From: an uncultured Bacteroides sp.
GTDB taxonomy: Bacteria; Bacteroidota; Bacteroidia; Bacteroidales; Bacteroidaceae
Direction of reading: 5' to 3'
DNA length: 49,226 nt
NCBI GenBank assembly: GCA_944321465.1
Contig: CALULL010000004.1
Span: 85,451-134,676 of the forward strand
The notes below the pieces were generated by a model. That model was not told the origin of the DNA. It saw nothing but the letters and a program-made list of their open reading frames with translations, and searched no databases. Below are positions 17,195-25,193 of the stretch, in pieces; the stretch's first letter is position 1; each line of letters opens with the position of its first letter. A program made the position numbers and the translations under genes.

Positions 17195-18439
17195 ATGACG
17201 ACCGACTCCCGTCCATCAATCGGCCCGGTACGTTCAAAGGAACGCTACATCGTGCTCGATGCCCTGAGAGGCTTCGCCCTGATAGGCATCTGCCTGGCCA
17301 ACTTCCCAGAGTTTGGACTCTACACGTTTCTGCACCCCGAGGCCGCAGCGGCCCTGCCCACGGCGGGAGCCGACCGCGTGGCACGCTGGCTGCAATACAT
17401 CCTCATCGACGGCAAGTTCTACACGTTGTTCTCCCTGCTGTTCGGCATGGGCTTCTCCATCATCATTTCCAACGCCATGCGGCGCGGAGCCAACGGGTTC
17501 CGCATATTCTACCGCCGCATGGTGCTGCTCCTGCTGATAGGCTTCGCCCACCTCATGCTGCTGTGGAGCGGCGACATACTGATGCTCTACGCCCTGCTCG
17601 GCATGTTCCTGCCCCTGTTCCGCAACGTGTCCAATCGCGGCCTGCTTCTCTGGGCCACCTTCTTCCTGCTGCTCCCGGTGGCGGCAGACGGCGTGGTGCA
17701 GGCAACCGGACTGAACCCCTCGGCAGGGGTGGTGGCCATCCAGCAACGGCATTGCGCCCGCTACGGCATCACCGAAGCCAACTTTGCCTACTGGCTGCGC
17801 GATGCCGACAGCTACCGGGAGGTGTTCCAGTTCCTGATACAGGGAGCCTTCGTGCGCGTACAGGAGTTCATCGACGGCAACCGCGCCTTCAAGGTCATGG
17901 GACTCTTCCTGCTGGGCTTCTACCTGGGACGCAACCGCTTCTACGCCAAGCTGGGAGAGAAGCGGCCCCTCATGCGCAAGGTTCTCGTCTGGGGCTTGGC
18001 CGCCGGTCTGCCCCTGTCGGTCCTCTACGCCTGGAGCGGCATGAACGGACACCCGCTGGGACTGGCCGCCCACACCGCCCTCTACACCGTCAGCGTCTAC
18101 CCGCTGGGGCTGGCCTATGCCGCCTTCTTCGGCCTTGCCAGCCTCCGATGGAAGGAAGGGCGGGCACTCCGCCTACTGGCCGCGCCGGGACGAATGGCAC
18201 TCACCAACTACATCGGCCAGTCGGCCTGGGGCATGGTGCTGTTCTACGGCATCGGGCTTGGCCTGGGAGCCGACGTGGGGCTCGTCTGGATACTCCTGGC
18301 GGCCCTGAGCGTCTATGCCGCCGAAACGGCATTCAGCCACCTGTGGCTGCACTACTGCCAGTTTGGGCCTCTGGAGTGGATATGGCGTATGCTGACCTAC
18401 AGGGAGTGGCTGCCCCTGCTGCGCAAGCGCGGCTCCTGA
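17195..18439 (+). CDS. DUF418 polytopic membrane protein
   Basis: A 414-residue multi-pass inner-membrane protein. The N-terminus reads ERYIVLDALRGFALIGICLA, the signature start of DUF418/acyltransferase-3-like membrane proteins. An LFSLLFGMGFSIII segment follows, then several hydrophobic helices. The C-terminal DUF418 domain (about residues 245-405) contains RMALTNYIGQSAWGMVLFYG and GPLEWIWRMLTY. Function of the family is not established; transport or acyl modification has been suggested. ATG 17195 follows a clear -7 box. The TonB-dependent receptor starts 74 bp after its stop with no terminator between, so co-transcription is likely. Confidence 0.88.
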   Translation: MTTDSRPSIGPVRSKERYIVLDALRGFALIGICLANFPEFGLYTFLHPEAAAALPTAGADRVARWLQYILIDGKFYTLFSLLFGMGFSIIISNAMRRGANGFRIFYRRMVLLLLIGFAHLMLLWSGDILMLYALLGMFLPLFRNVSNRGLLLWATFFLLLPVAADGVVQATGLNPSAGVVAIQQRHCARYGITEANFAYWLRDADSYREVFQFLIQGAFVRVQEFIDGNRAFKVMGLFLLGFYLGRNRFYAKLGEKRPLMRKVLVWGLAAGLPLSVLYAWSGMNGHPLGLAAHTALYTVSVYPLGLAYAAFFGLASLRWKEGRALRLLAAPGRMALTNYIGQSAWGMVLFYGIGLGLGADVGLVWILLAALSVYAAETAFSHLWLHYCQFGPLEWIWRMLTYREWLPLLRKRGS

Positions 18440-18513
18440 CGGCCACACAACGGCCACACGCCCCCATCGCGACACAAAGACCTGACATAAGAAAGAAACC
18501 AACGAACAAAGAC

Positions 18514-20400
18514 ATGCACACGAAACGATTTCTGCCACTTCTGGCCTGCCTCTGCCTTGCTGCAACCGGCAGAGCCTGGGACGAGCCAGCCGACACGCTG
18601 GCAACAGACAGCACCCACACGCTCAGCGAGATAGTAGTCACCGGAACCCGCAACGCCACCGACATCCGCCACCTGCCCATGACCATCTCCGTCGTGAACA
18701 GGCTGCAACTGGCCGACCGCTACCAACCCTCCATTCTGCCCGCACTGACCGAAGAAGTGCCGGGCCTGTTTGTCACCTCACGCGGTGTCATGGGCTACGG
18801 CGTGTCCACCGGGGCGGCAGGCGGCATCAGTATGCGCGGCATGTCGGGCAGCGCACAGATGCTGGTGCTCATCGACGGACATCCGCAATACATGGGCCTC
18901 TTCGGCCACCCCATCGCAGACTCCTACCAGACCATGCTGGCCGAACGGGTAGAAGTGCTGCGGGGACCTGCCTCCGTGCTCTATGGCTCGAACGCGATGG
19001 GCGGAGTCATAAACATCGTCACCCGGCAAATGCAGGAGGACGGTGTACAGACAGACATCGACCTCGGGGCAGGCTCGTATGGCACCGTGCAAGCCGAAGC
19101 CACCAACCAGGTGCGCAAAGGACGGTTCGGCAGCACGGCATCCGCCTCCTACAGCCGGACGGACGGCCACCGGGCCGACATGGGCTTTGAGCAATACAGC
19201 GGCTACGCCAAGCTGTCCTACGACCTGACGGAGAACTGGCGGCTGTGGGGAGACGTGAACGTGACCCACTTCAACGCTTCCAATCCCGGAGAGACGGGCA
19301 ACCCGCTTATCGACAACGACTCGCGCATCACGCGCGGCATGGCTTCGGCCATGCTGGAGAACCATTACGAACGCACCTCGGGCGGCTTGAGCCTCTTCTA
19401 CAACTGGGGACGGCACAAGATAAACGACGGCTACCACCCCGGCGAAGAGCCGCAAGAGTCGCTCTTCCACTCCAAGGACCTGATGGCCGGCGTGTCGTGG
19501 TACCAAAGTGCCAGTCTGTACGAAGGGAACCGCCTGACCGTCGGGCTGGACTACCAGCACTTCGGCGGACAATCGTGGAACGAAGCCATAGCCGACGGAC
19601 TACGCACCCCCGGCGTGGACAAGACGCAGGACGAGGTGGCTGCCTATGCCGACTTCAGACAGGACATCGGGCAATGGCTGTCGCTGAATGCCGGGGTGCG
19701 CGTCGACCATCATTCGCACGTAGGCACCGAACTGATACCCCAAGGCGGACTGGCCTTCCACTTGCCCCGGCAGGCCGAACTGAAGGTCATGGCAAGCAAA
19801 GGCTTCCGCAACCCAACCATCCGGGAGATGTACATGTTTCCCCCTCAGAACCCGTCCCTCAGGCCGGAACGGCTGATGAACTACGAACTCTCCTTCAGCC
19901 AACAGACTTTGGGCGGCTCCCTCACCTACGGTGCAAACCTCTATTACATCAATGGCAAGAACCTCATTATGACCTTGCCCAATGCCGAAGGACGGCCACA
20001 GAACGTCAACACCGGGGCCATCGAGAACTGGGGCGTAGAGGGCAACGTGGCATGGCGCATCAATACCTGTTGGAGCACGCAGGCCAACTACAGCTGGGTA
20101 CACATGGAACATCCCGTCATGTCCGCTCCAGAGCACAAACTCTACGTGGGAGGCAACTTCAAAAAAGGACGATGGAGCCTGGCCACAGGCATCCAATACA
20201 TCAACGGCCTGTATACTTCCATCAGCCCGGTGAGCACCGAGAAATTCGTACTGTGGAACCTGAGAGGAGCATACAAGCTCTGTTCCTTTGCCACGATTTT
20301 CTTACGCGGAGAAAACCTGTTGGCCCAACGCTATGCAATCATGCAGGGATATCCCATGCCCAAGGCAACATTCCTTGGCGGAATACACATCAGCATCTGA
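18514..20400 (+). CDS. TonB-dependent outer membrane receptor
   Basis: A 628-residue protein with a signal peptide (MHTKRFLPLLACLCLAATGR). A TonB-box-like segment (LSEIVVTGTRN) precedes the plug domain: ITMRGM-type ISMRGMSGSAQMLVLIDG, VEVLRGPASVLYGSNAMGGV and INIVTR. The remaining 450 residues are a 22-strand barrel ending PKATFLGGIHISI with the usual aromatic/hydrophobic last strand. It lacks the N-terminal carboxypeptidase-like domain and SusD partner of glycan-type SusC proteins, so it resembles siderophore, cobalamin or metal receptors. The ligand is unknown. It likely forms an operon with the DUF418 gene. Prophage DNA begins within about 20 bp of its stop. Confidence 0.9.
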   Translation: MHTKRFLPLLACLCLAATGRAWDEPADTLATDSTHTLSEIVVTGTRNATDIRHLPMTISVVNRLQLADRYQPSILPALTEEVPGLFVTSRGVMGYGVSTGAAGGISMRGMSGSAQMLVLIDGHPQYMGLFGHPIADSYQTMLAERVEVLRGPASVLYGSNAMGGVINIVTRQMQEDGVQTDIDLGAGSYGTVQAEATNQVRKGRFGSTASASYSRTDGHRADMGFEQYSGYAKLSYDLTENWRLWGDVNVTHFNASNPGETGNPLIDNDSRITRGMASAMLENHYERTSGGLSLFYNWGRHKINDGYHPGEEPQESLFHSKDLMAGVSWYQSASLYEGNRLTVGLDYQHFGGQSWNEAIADGLRTPGVDKTQDEVAAYADFRQDIGQWLSLNAGVRVDHHSHVGTELIPQGGLAFHLPRQAELKVMASKGFRNPTIREMYMFPPQNPSLRPERLMNYELSFSQQTLGGSLTYGANLYYINGKNLIMTLPNAEGRPQNVNTGAIENWGVEGNVAWRINTCWSTQANYSWVHMEHPVMSAPEHKLYVGGNFKKGRWSLATGIQYINGLYTSISPVSTEKFVLWNLRGAYKLCSFATIFLRGENLLAQRYAIMQGYPMPKATFLGGIHISI

Positions 20401-20405
20401 TACCC

Positions 20406-20912
20406 CTCCTCCGACAGGATTCAAAACTCAGTCCAGATTATAGTCCAGTATACGGGCTTACCAACACGCCGCGCATTTCTTTCGACAGTCTGAAAGGGAC
20501 TGGAAACACCGTGTCGGGTGTGGCTTTTGATTATGTATTCATGTCCACCCATCTCAACGTGGAGAACCTCAACGAAACAGTAGGCGAGTTCATGCAAAGA
20601 AGGGTGAATTTCCTTGTTTCCGCACTTGGGACAATCAACACTTCGCTCGAAGCTACCTCCGAGACCATTGACGTGGATGTGCAGATGCAGCCCTACAGAC
20701 TGGAGAACATTGCCGACAAGATAGACACCGCTATCAAGGCCAAGAATGGCGAGATATGGTCGCAAGAACGCGCAATCACCTTCGTGGGTAACGTGGATTC
20801 AGTTATGGATGAAATCAAACAGATTAAGGAGGAACAAGCCGAGAAGCAGCAAGAGGAAATCTCCAAGCAGGAACAACTATCAAAGTTTAGCAGTACGAAC
20901 AAAGGCGAGTAG
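20406..20912 (+). pseudogene. Phage portal protein, 3' fragment
   Basis: An open frame continues to the TAG at 20910-20912 but has no natural start; only the C-terminal part of a protein remains. Residues such as YGLTNTPRISFDSLKG, NTVSGVAFDYVFM and VGEFMQRRVNFLVSALG match the SPP1-gp6-like portal proteins of Bacteroidales prophages. A charged coiled-coil tail follows (DEIKQIKEEQAEKQQEE). In intact phages the portal ring sits at the capsid vertex and is several hundred residues long. The 5' part is missing, and homology starts directly after the receptor stop at 20400, so a deletion junction lies near 20401-20418. No function is expected. Confidence 0.7.
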
Positions 20913-20940
20913 TTCCAAATGGTATTTCCATACAATGTAT

Positions 20941-20975
20941 AGCGGTATCCTTTCGGGTATCGCTATTCTGTTTTA
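20941..20975 (+). terminator. Terminator after portal fragment
   Basis: AGCGGTATCC (20941-20950), loop TTTC, GGGTATCGCT (20955-20964) pair over 10 positions with two G-T wobbles. ATTCTGTTTTA follows. It is consistent with a rho-independent terminator of the portal transcript. Confidence 0.6.
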
Positions 20976-21020
20976 TAAAATTTTATCGGCATGCAAATTC
21001 TATAATTCAAAATCATTTGC

Positions 21021-21028
21021 TATTTTTG
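21021..21028 (+). promoter_or_regulatory. -7 box for higBA
   Basis: TATTTTTG is an exact TAnnTTTG match 18 bp before the higB ATG, giving a very short leader. The AT-rich upstream DNA contrasts with the host genes. Confidence 0.55.
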
Positions 21029-21045
21029 CATTCAAATAAAAGGGT

Positions 21046-21345
21046 ATGAGAATTGTATCACACAAACGGCTGAAAGAGTTCTACGAGACGAAAGGACGTG
21101 AGGACTCACGGGTAGCCCTCGAACGCTGGTACGATGTGGCGGAAAAGGCGGCGTGGAAGAATCTATCGGACATCAAGGTGGACTTTCCCTCCACGGATTA
21201 CGTGGGAAACCAGCACTACGTATTCAATATCCGTGGCAACCACTATCGTCTGATAGTCGTTATCAAATTCACCATCGGCTACATCTTCATCCGAAAAGTG
21301 TGTACCCACGAAGAATACGACAAGCTGGATTGTTCAACCATTTAA
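21046..21345 (+). CDS. higB: HigB-family mRNA interferase toxin
   Basis: A 99-residue protein starting MRIVSHKRLKEFYE. It includes SRVALERWYDVAEKAAWKN, FPSTDYVGNQHYVFNIRGNH, YRLIVVIKF and FIRKVCTHEEYDKLD. This is the full-length pattern of the HigB/RelE-superfamily toxin (HigB_toxin family), a ribosome-dependent mRNA interferase. The order toxin-then-antitoxin, with an 11-bp gap to the next gene, is the higBA arrangement. Start is the first ATG after a -7 box. It lies inside the prophage remnant and has its own promoter and downstream terminator, so it can persist independently of the phage genes. Confidence 0.88.
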   Translation: MRIVSHKRLKEFYETKGREDSRVALERWYDVAEKAAWKNLSDIKVDFPSTDYVGNQHYVFNIRGNHYRLIVVIKFTIGYIFIRKVCTHEEYDKLDCSTI

Positions 21346-21356
21346 GGAAATATACT

Positions 21357-21719
21357 ATGAGCAAGATTACGAAAGAGCAATACGAGTTCGCCCAGTCAAG
21401 GATTGAGGAACTCTTGCCGCAGGTGGACGACAACACGCCCGCCAACGACCGACTGGCCGTGGAGCTAACCATGATGTCGGACATCGTGATAGCCTACGAA
21501 AAAGAGCACTATCCCATCGAGAAGCCCACCGTGGCCGAACTTATCGAGCTCTCCCTCGAAGAAAAGGGCATGACGCAGCGTCAGCTCGCCAACGAGATAG
21601 GCGTTAGCCCCTCCCGGGTAAACGACTATATTTCCGGGCGTTCCGAACCGACACTGAAAGTCGCGAGGATGCTTTGCCGGGTCCTGAACATACGGCCTGC
21701 CGCCATGCTCGGACTCTGA
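21357..21719 (+). CDS. higA: HigA-type antitoxin with HTH_XRE domain
   Basis: A 120-residue protein. Residues 1-60 are acidic and helical (EQYEFAQSRIEELLPQVDD, ...). Residues about 65-115 form an XRE/Cro helix-turn-helix: KGMTQRQLANEIGVSPSRVN, then DYISGRSEPTLKVARML. HigA neutralises HigB by direct binding and represses the shared promoter. It follows higB by 11 bp with AAGGAAATA before the ATG. An 8-bp terminator stem follows at 21748-21775. Confidence 0.88.
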   Translation: MSKITKEQYEFAQSRIEELLPQVDDNTPANDRLAVELTMMSDIVIAYEKEHYPIEKPTVAELIELSLEEKGMTQRQLANEIGVSPSRVNDYISGRSEPTLKVARMLCRVLNIRPAAMLGL

Positions 21720-21747
21720 CCGCACATAGCTTTTCATCCCGTATGGC

Positions 21748-21782
21748 AAGCGCGACTCCTCCCGGTTTCGCGCTTTCTTTTA
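21748..21782 (+). terminator. Terminator after higA
   Basis: AAGCGCGA (21748-21755) pairs with TCGCGCTT (21768-21775), with a 12-nt loop, followed by TCTTTTA. It lies 28 bp after the higA stop. Confidence 0.65.
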
Positions 21783-21897
21783 GCCCTTTTCTTCACAATC
21801 TCCCCGCAGTGAAGCCTGCGACCCCTCAAAAAATCCCCCTCGCTTGTCCATATCCGTAACTTTACCGCGTGAAAATCATTAACCAGACTCATACGGT

Positions 21898-22551
21898 ATG
21901 ACAATCTTTGAACAAATCCTGGCAGGACTGCAACAGAAATTCCCCGGGGCGGACACTGCTACCTTAACCCGCATCGCCACCAAGAAGGCGGAGGGCGTAA
22001 CGGACGAAACAAAGGTAAACTCCATCGTGGAGGGTATCAGCTTTCAGGACGTGATGCAAAACTACGGCGATTTCCGTGCAGGACAGGCACAGACTTCCTC
22101 GATAGCCAACTACGAGAAGAAGCATGGACTGAAAGACGGGAAGCCAATCGAGAACCAGAATCCAGAACCACCGAAACCAGAACCAAAGCCGGTCGAAAAG
22201 CCGGACATCGCCAAGCTGATAGCCGACGGCATCGCCGCAGGCATCAAGCCTTTCTCCGACAAGCTGGCGGCTTTTGAAGCGAAAGAGGCACAGGCACAGC
22301 GCATGGCGCAAATCTCATCGGTGGCCAAGAGGTACGGTATTCCCGATTTCATGCTGAAAGACCGCACAATTCCCGAAAACACGGACTTGGACACCTACAT
22401 GAAGGACGTGAAGCAGGAAATGACCAACGCGGGATTCCAGTTCAACAAATCCCCGGAAACTGCCGAGCAGAAACTGGAGAAAGAGACAAGTGAGTTCGCA
22501 AAGATGATTGAGAACGACACGAAACAGATTGTAGAACAACAAAACAAGTAA
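21898..22551 (+). CDS. Putative phage capsid scaffold-like protein
   Basis: A 217-residue, strongly helical, charged protein with no recognised enzyme motif. Residues 1-70 form a compact start (MTIFEQILAGLQQKFPGAD). A Pro-rich hinge (ENQNPEPPKPEPKPVEKP) and a coiled-coil-like C-terminal half follow, ending FAKMIENDTKQIVEQQ. Position directly upstream of the head-fibre-like and major capsid genes, size and composition fit a phage scaffolding protein. The function is inferred from position only. ATG 21898; the next gene starts 3 bp after the stop. A weak -7-like TAACTTTA lies at 21857-21864. Confidence 0.6.
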   Translation: MTIFEQILAGLQQKFPGADTATLTRIATKKAEGVTDETKVNSIVEGISFQDVMQNYGDFRAGQAQTSSIANYEKKHGLKDGKPIENQNPEPPKPEPKPVEKPDIAKLIADGIAAGIKPFSDKLAAFEAKEAQAQRMAQISSVAKRYGIPDFMLKDRTIPENTDLDTYMKDVKQEMTNAGFQFNKSPETAEQKLEKETSEFAKMIENDTKQIVEQQNK

Positions 22552-22554
22552 TTT

Positions 22555-23403
22555 ATGGCAGCAGGATTTACTTACAACCTTACTCCCGAAGAGGTAAAGG
22601 AGGAACGCTATGATGTCGAGACGGGACGGCGCAGACGTGGCCCGTACAAGCTCGACACGGCTAACCTTCCCGTCGGTGAGTATTTGCCTTCATTCACGCC
22701 CATTGAGGCTGACTTGGTAAAAAAGACGGCTTCAGTGGCTATCCGTGTGGAGGTTGCAGAAAAATTCACGTCAGGAACAACCCTGAAAGTGAAGAAGAAA
22801 TCGTTGGCTTATGTCGGGATGCACATCGGTGACGGAGCCAAAGGCGCAACGGTGAATGGCATCAACAAGCAAAATGCCAATTATGATGAATTGACATTGA
22901 GCAAGGACTTGGGAGCAGCCGTTGAAGCTGGCTCTGTACTTTACGAGGCTACTGACGTTAACGGGACAACCCCGAAAGTTGTCGCTAACTCCGCACTCTA
23001 TGAGCGGACGAAGGTAGAGGACGGTATCGTACTGGTGGCACTCTTGATGCGTGCATACGAGATTGAGCCTTCCAAGCTGGTGATGCCTTTCTCTGACGTG
23101 GACAAGGCAAACATGCCGCACTTCCAGTTCAATGCCCCAGACATAAAGGGCGTGTCGAAAGAAAACGTCTACACAGAAGCCACGCAATCAGCGAGCGGAC
23201 TGATGAGCGCAACAGACAAGAAGAAGCTGGATGGCATTGCCGAGCAAGCCAACAAGTACACCCTTCCGGCGGCCTCAAAGTCCGCGATTGGCGGAGTGAA
23301 GCAGGGAACGGCTGTGGCTGATGCGGCAGGCGGTGACGAAAAAGACAAGATTAATGCCCTGTTGGCCTCACTGAGAGCAGCAGGTGTAATTGCAAATTCT
23401 TAA
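22555..23403 (+). CDS. Putative phage head decoration/fibre protein
   Basis: A 282-residue protein. The N-terminal half (about 1-200) is beta-rich and resembles head decoration or fibre base proteins (FTYNLTPEEVKEERYDVETG). Residues about 205-260 contain ATQSASGLMSATDKKKLDGI, then AEQANKYTLPAASKSAIGGV. This LMSAxDKxKLDGI...YxLPxA motif recurs in phage fibre and tail-collar proteins. The best match from memory is the Phage_fiber_2/phi29 gp8.5-type head fibre family. It lies between the scaffold-like and capsid genes, which supports a head-surface role. It appears intact. Confidence 0.65.
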   Translation: MAAGFTYNLTPEEVKEERYDVETGRRRRGPYKLDTANLPVGEYLPSFTPIEADLVKKTASVAIRVEVAEKFTSGTTLKVKKKSLAYVGMHIGDGAKGATVNGINKQNANYDELTLSKDLGAAVEAGSVLYEATDVNGTTPKVVANSALYERTKVEDGIVLVALLMRAYEIEPSKLVMPFSDVDKANMPHFQFNAPDIKGVSKENVYTEATQSASGLMSATDKKKLDGIAEQANKYTLPAASKSAIGGVKQGTAVADAAGGDEKDKINALLASLRAAGVIANS

Positions 23404-23422
23404 AGTTAGGAGGACACGAATT

Positions 23423-24319
23423 ATGATGCTAACCATTCATACTCTTTTTAATGACCCGAACATCGTGAACGCGGTCATTCAGCGCGTCCTTCAGACTCGT
23501 AAGGATACTATCTATTGGCAACAGTACCTCACGTTCCGACAGGTGACCACCCGCGTGTTCAAGGACTACATCGGCACGGTGACGGGCGTGATGGCCGGTT
23601 CTATCAACTCACGCTATGGTGCTAAGCCTATCCGTGAGCGCAGGGACATCGGTTCGGGATACGGTGAAATCGCCTACCTGGGCGACCGTTACCAAATCTC
23701 CATCGACCGTCTTTCTGACCTTCAGGACTTGGTGGACAAGTACAACGCCGCCAAGACAGCCGACCAGGTGCAGGCAATGCGCGACATCGTGGACTTCATC
23801 TACGACGATTACCGCCAGGTGCTCCTTGCCGCCCACAAGCGGATGGACATCGTGGTAGGCTCGCTGCTGATGACAGGAAAGGCCACTGTGAAGAACAAGG
23901 ACGACAACGCCGCTGGCGTGGAACTGCTGAATATCGAACTTCCGTTCAAGGTTATAACCCCGACAACTGGTGACAAGACGAACTTCATCACCTACCTGCA
24001 ACAGCAAATCAATGCGTTGCGTCCCGATTACGGAACGTTCCCGAAGATGATTATGTCCCGTGGTACGTTTGTCAAGAACATCATCGGCTCGGCAGAGTTT
24101 GGCGACAAGTTCAAGATGCAGCTTTCCGGCAATGAGATGTACCTTTCCACCGGATTGATTACATCGCAACTGGCCTCGCAGGTATTCACGGGCATCGGTC
24201 TTCCGGCCATCGAAATCAAGGAGGACTACGTGAAAGACCAGACGGGAAAGAACGTACAAATCTATGCCACCGACCCGACACCCGGACGCAACTACTCCGG
24301 CGCGGACGGTGACATGTAG
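23423..24319 (+). CDS. Phage major capsid protein, C-terminus replaced by IS21 end
   Basis: A 298-residue frame starting MMLTIHTLFNDPNIVNAVIQ, with RKDTIYWQQYLTFRQ, INSRYGAKPIRERRDI, YQISIDRLSDLQDLVDKYN and FPKMIMSRGTFVKNI. This pattern is that of Bacteroidales prophage major capsid proteins, which form the HK97-type shell. A Shine-Dalgarno-like TAGGAGG (23407-23413) precedes the ATG, unlike the host genes. The last codons and the TAG stop fall inside the left terminus of the IS21 element (IS starts at 24315). The natural C-terminus is therefore missing and assembly function is doubtful. From memory, relatives are about 340 residues. Confidence 0.75.
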   Translation: MMLTIHTLFNDPNIVNAVIQRVLQTRKDTIYWQQYLTFRQVTTRVFKDYIGTVTGVMAGSINSRYGAKPIRERRDIGSGYGEIAYLGDRYQISIDRLSDLQDLVDKYNAAKTADQVQAMRDIVDFIYDDYRQVLLAAHKRMDIVVGSLLMTGKATVKNKDDNAAGVELLNIELPFKVITPTTGDKTNFITYLQQQINALRPDYGTFPKMIMSRGTFVKNIIGSAEFGDKFKMQLSGNEMYLSTGLITSQLASQVFTGIGLPAIEIKEDYVKDQTGKNVQIYATDPTPGRNYSGADGDM

Positions 24320-24364
24320 ATACTCACATAAAATTCCCCCACATAGCCATTAAAAAAGGGACCA
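24315..24364. repeat. IS21 left terminal repeat
   Basis: The outer half ends in TTCCCCCA and the inner half in CATTAAAAAAGGGACCA. It mirrors 26822-26872 with one length difference. Such multiple terminal repeats bind IstA in this family. Confidence 0.8.
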
Positions 24365-24398
24365 CATTTCAGTAGCGTTCAAAGGTAAGCGAGAAGTT

Positions 24399-25157
24399 TC
24401 ATTTTGCCAATTTTTCAGCTAAAATTTTTGTTTCCCTGACCCTAAAAGACTGTCCTGTCATATTCATCAAGAAAGCCTTGTGGCAAAGTCTGTCCATGAG
24501 AGCCGAACAGAGCACCTTGTCCTTGATGATTTCTTCCCATCGGGTGAAAGGCAGATTTGTAGTGATGATGATAGACCTTAATCCGGCTCTTAAGGACAAG
24601 TGACTGAACAGCAGTTCTGCACCTTCCTTATCAAAGCTTACGTATCCCATCTCGTCACAGATGACAAGATCAAATTTCTTGAACCTTGCTTCCAGCAGCT
24701 GCAGCGTCCGGGAGTTCTTGGCTTCCCTTATCTGGGGCAAGAGGTGTGGCACGGTGGTGAAATATACGGAATATCCCTCCATGCAAGCTTTTATACCCAG
24801 TGCTATGGCGGTATGTGTCTTGCCGGTACCGGGATTTCCGTACATCACGATATTGCGCCCTTCCTTTATGAAGTTCAGGGTTCCCAGTTCCGGAATGAGT
24901 TTCCTGGCATCTTCCGGCATGTCCTCCAGGACAAGCTTCTGAATGTATTTCATTTGGGGAAATCCTGCCTTGCGTATCCTCTGATACTTCCGCACCTCCG
25001 CACGGTGTTCCGCTTCCTGGCGCAACAGTTCACAGAGGAAATGCCAGTAGTCCCATTGGTTCTGTACCGCGTCAGAGACGACATCGTCTATGATGTCCTT
25101 TACAATGCCAAGTTTCAAATCCTTGGCATAATGCACAATTCTTTCTTTGTCATTCAT
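24399..25157 (-). CDS. istB: IS21 helper ATPase IstB
   Basis: A 252-residue AAA+ protein related to DnaC. Walker A is GNPGTGKTH (residues about 106-114) and Walker B is DLVICDEMGY. A sensor motif IIITTNLPF and an arginine-containing DRLCHK follow. IstB polymerises on DNA and stimulates the IstA transposase. Length matches the family (about 250). It lies 36 bp downstream of istA in the same orientation. It appears intact, so the element may still be active. Confidence 0.93.
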   Translation of the reverse strand: MNDKERIVHYAKDLKLGIVKDIIDDVVSDAVQNQWDYWHFLCELLRQEAEHRAEVRKYQRIRKAGFPQMKYIQKLVLEDMPEDARKLIPELGTLNFIKEGRNIVMYGNPGTGKTHTAIALGIKACMEGYSVYFTTVPHLLPQIREAKNSRTLQLLEARFKKFDLVICDEMGYVSFDKEGAELLFSHLSLRAGLRSIIITTNLPFTRWEEIIKDKVLCSALMDRLCHKAFLMNMTGQSFRVRETKILAEKLAK

Positions 25158-25193
25158 ATTTATACAGTATATCTAAATATCTAATATTAAAGT

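Noticed and set aside
17155-20400. Single 1081-codon open frame spanning the DUF418 gene and the receptor
   Set aside because: The first part is a shifted frame of the DUF418 gene. The receptor has its own ATG and signal peptide at 18514.
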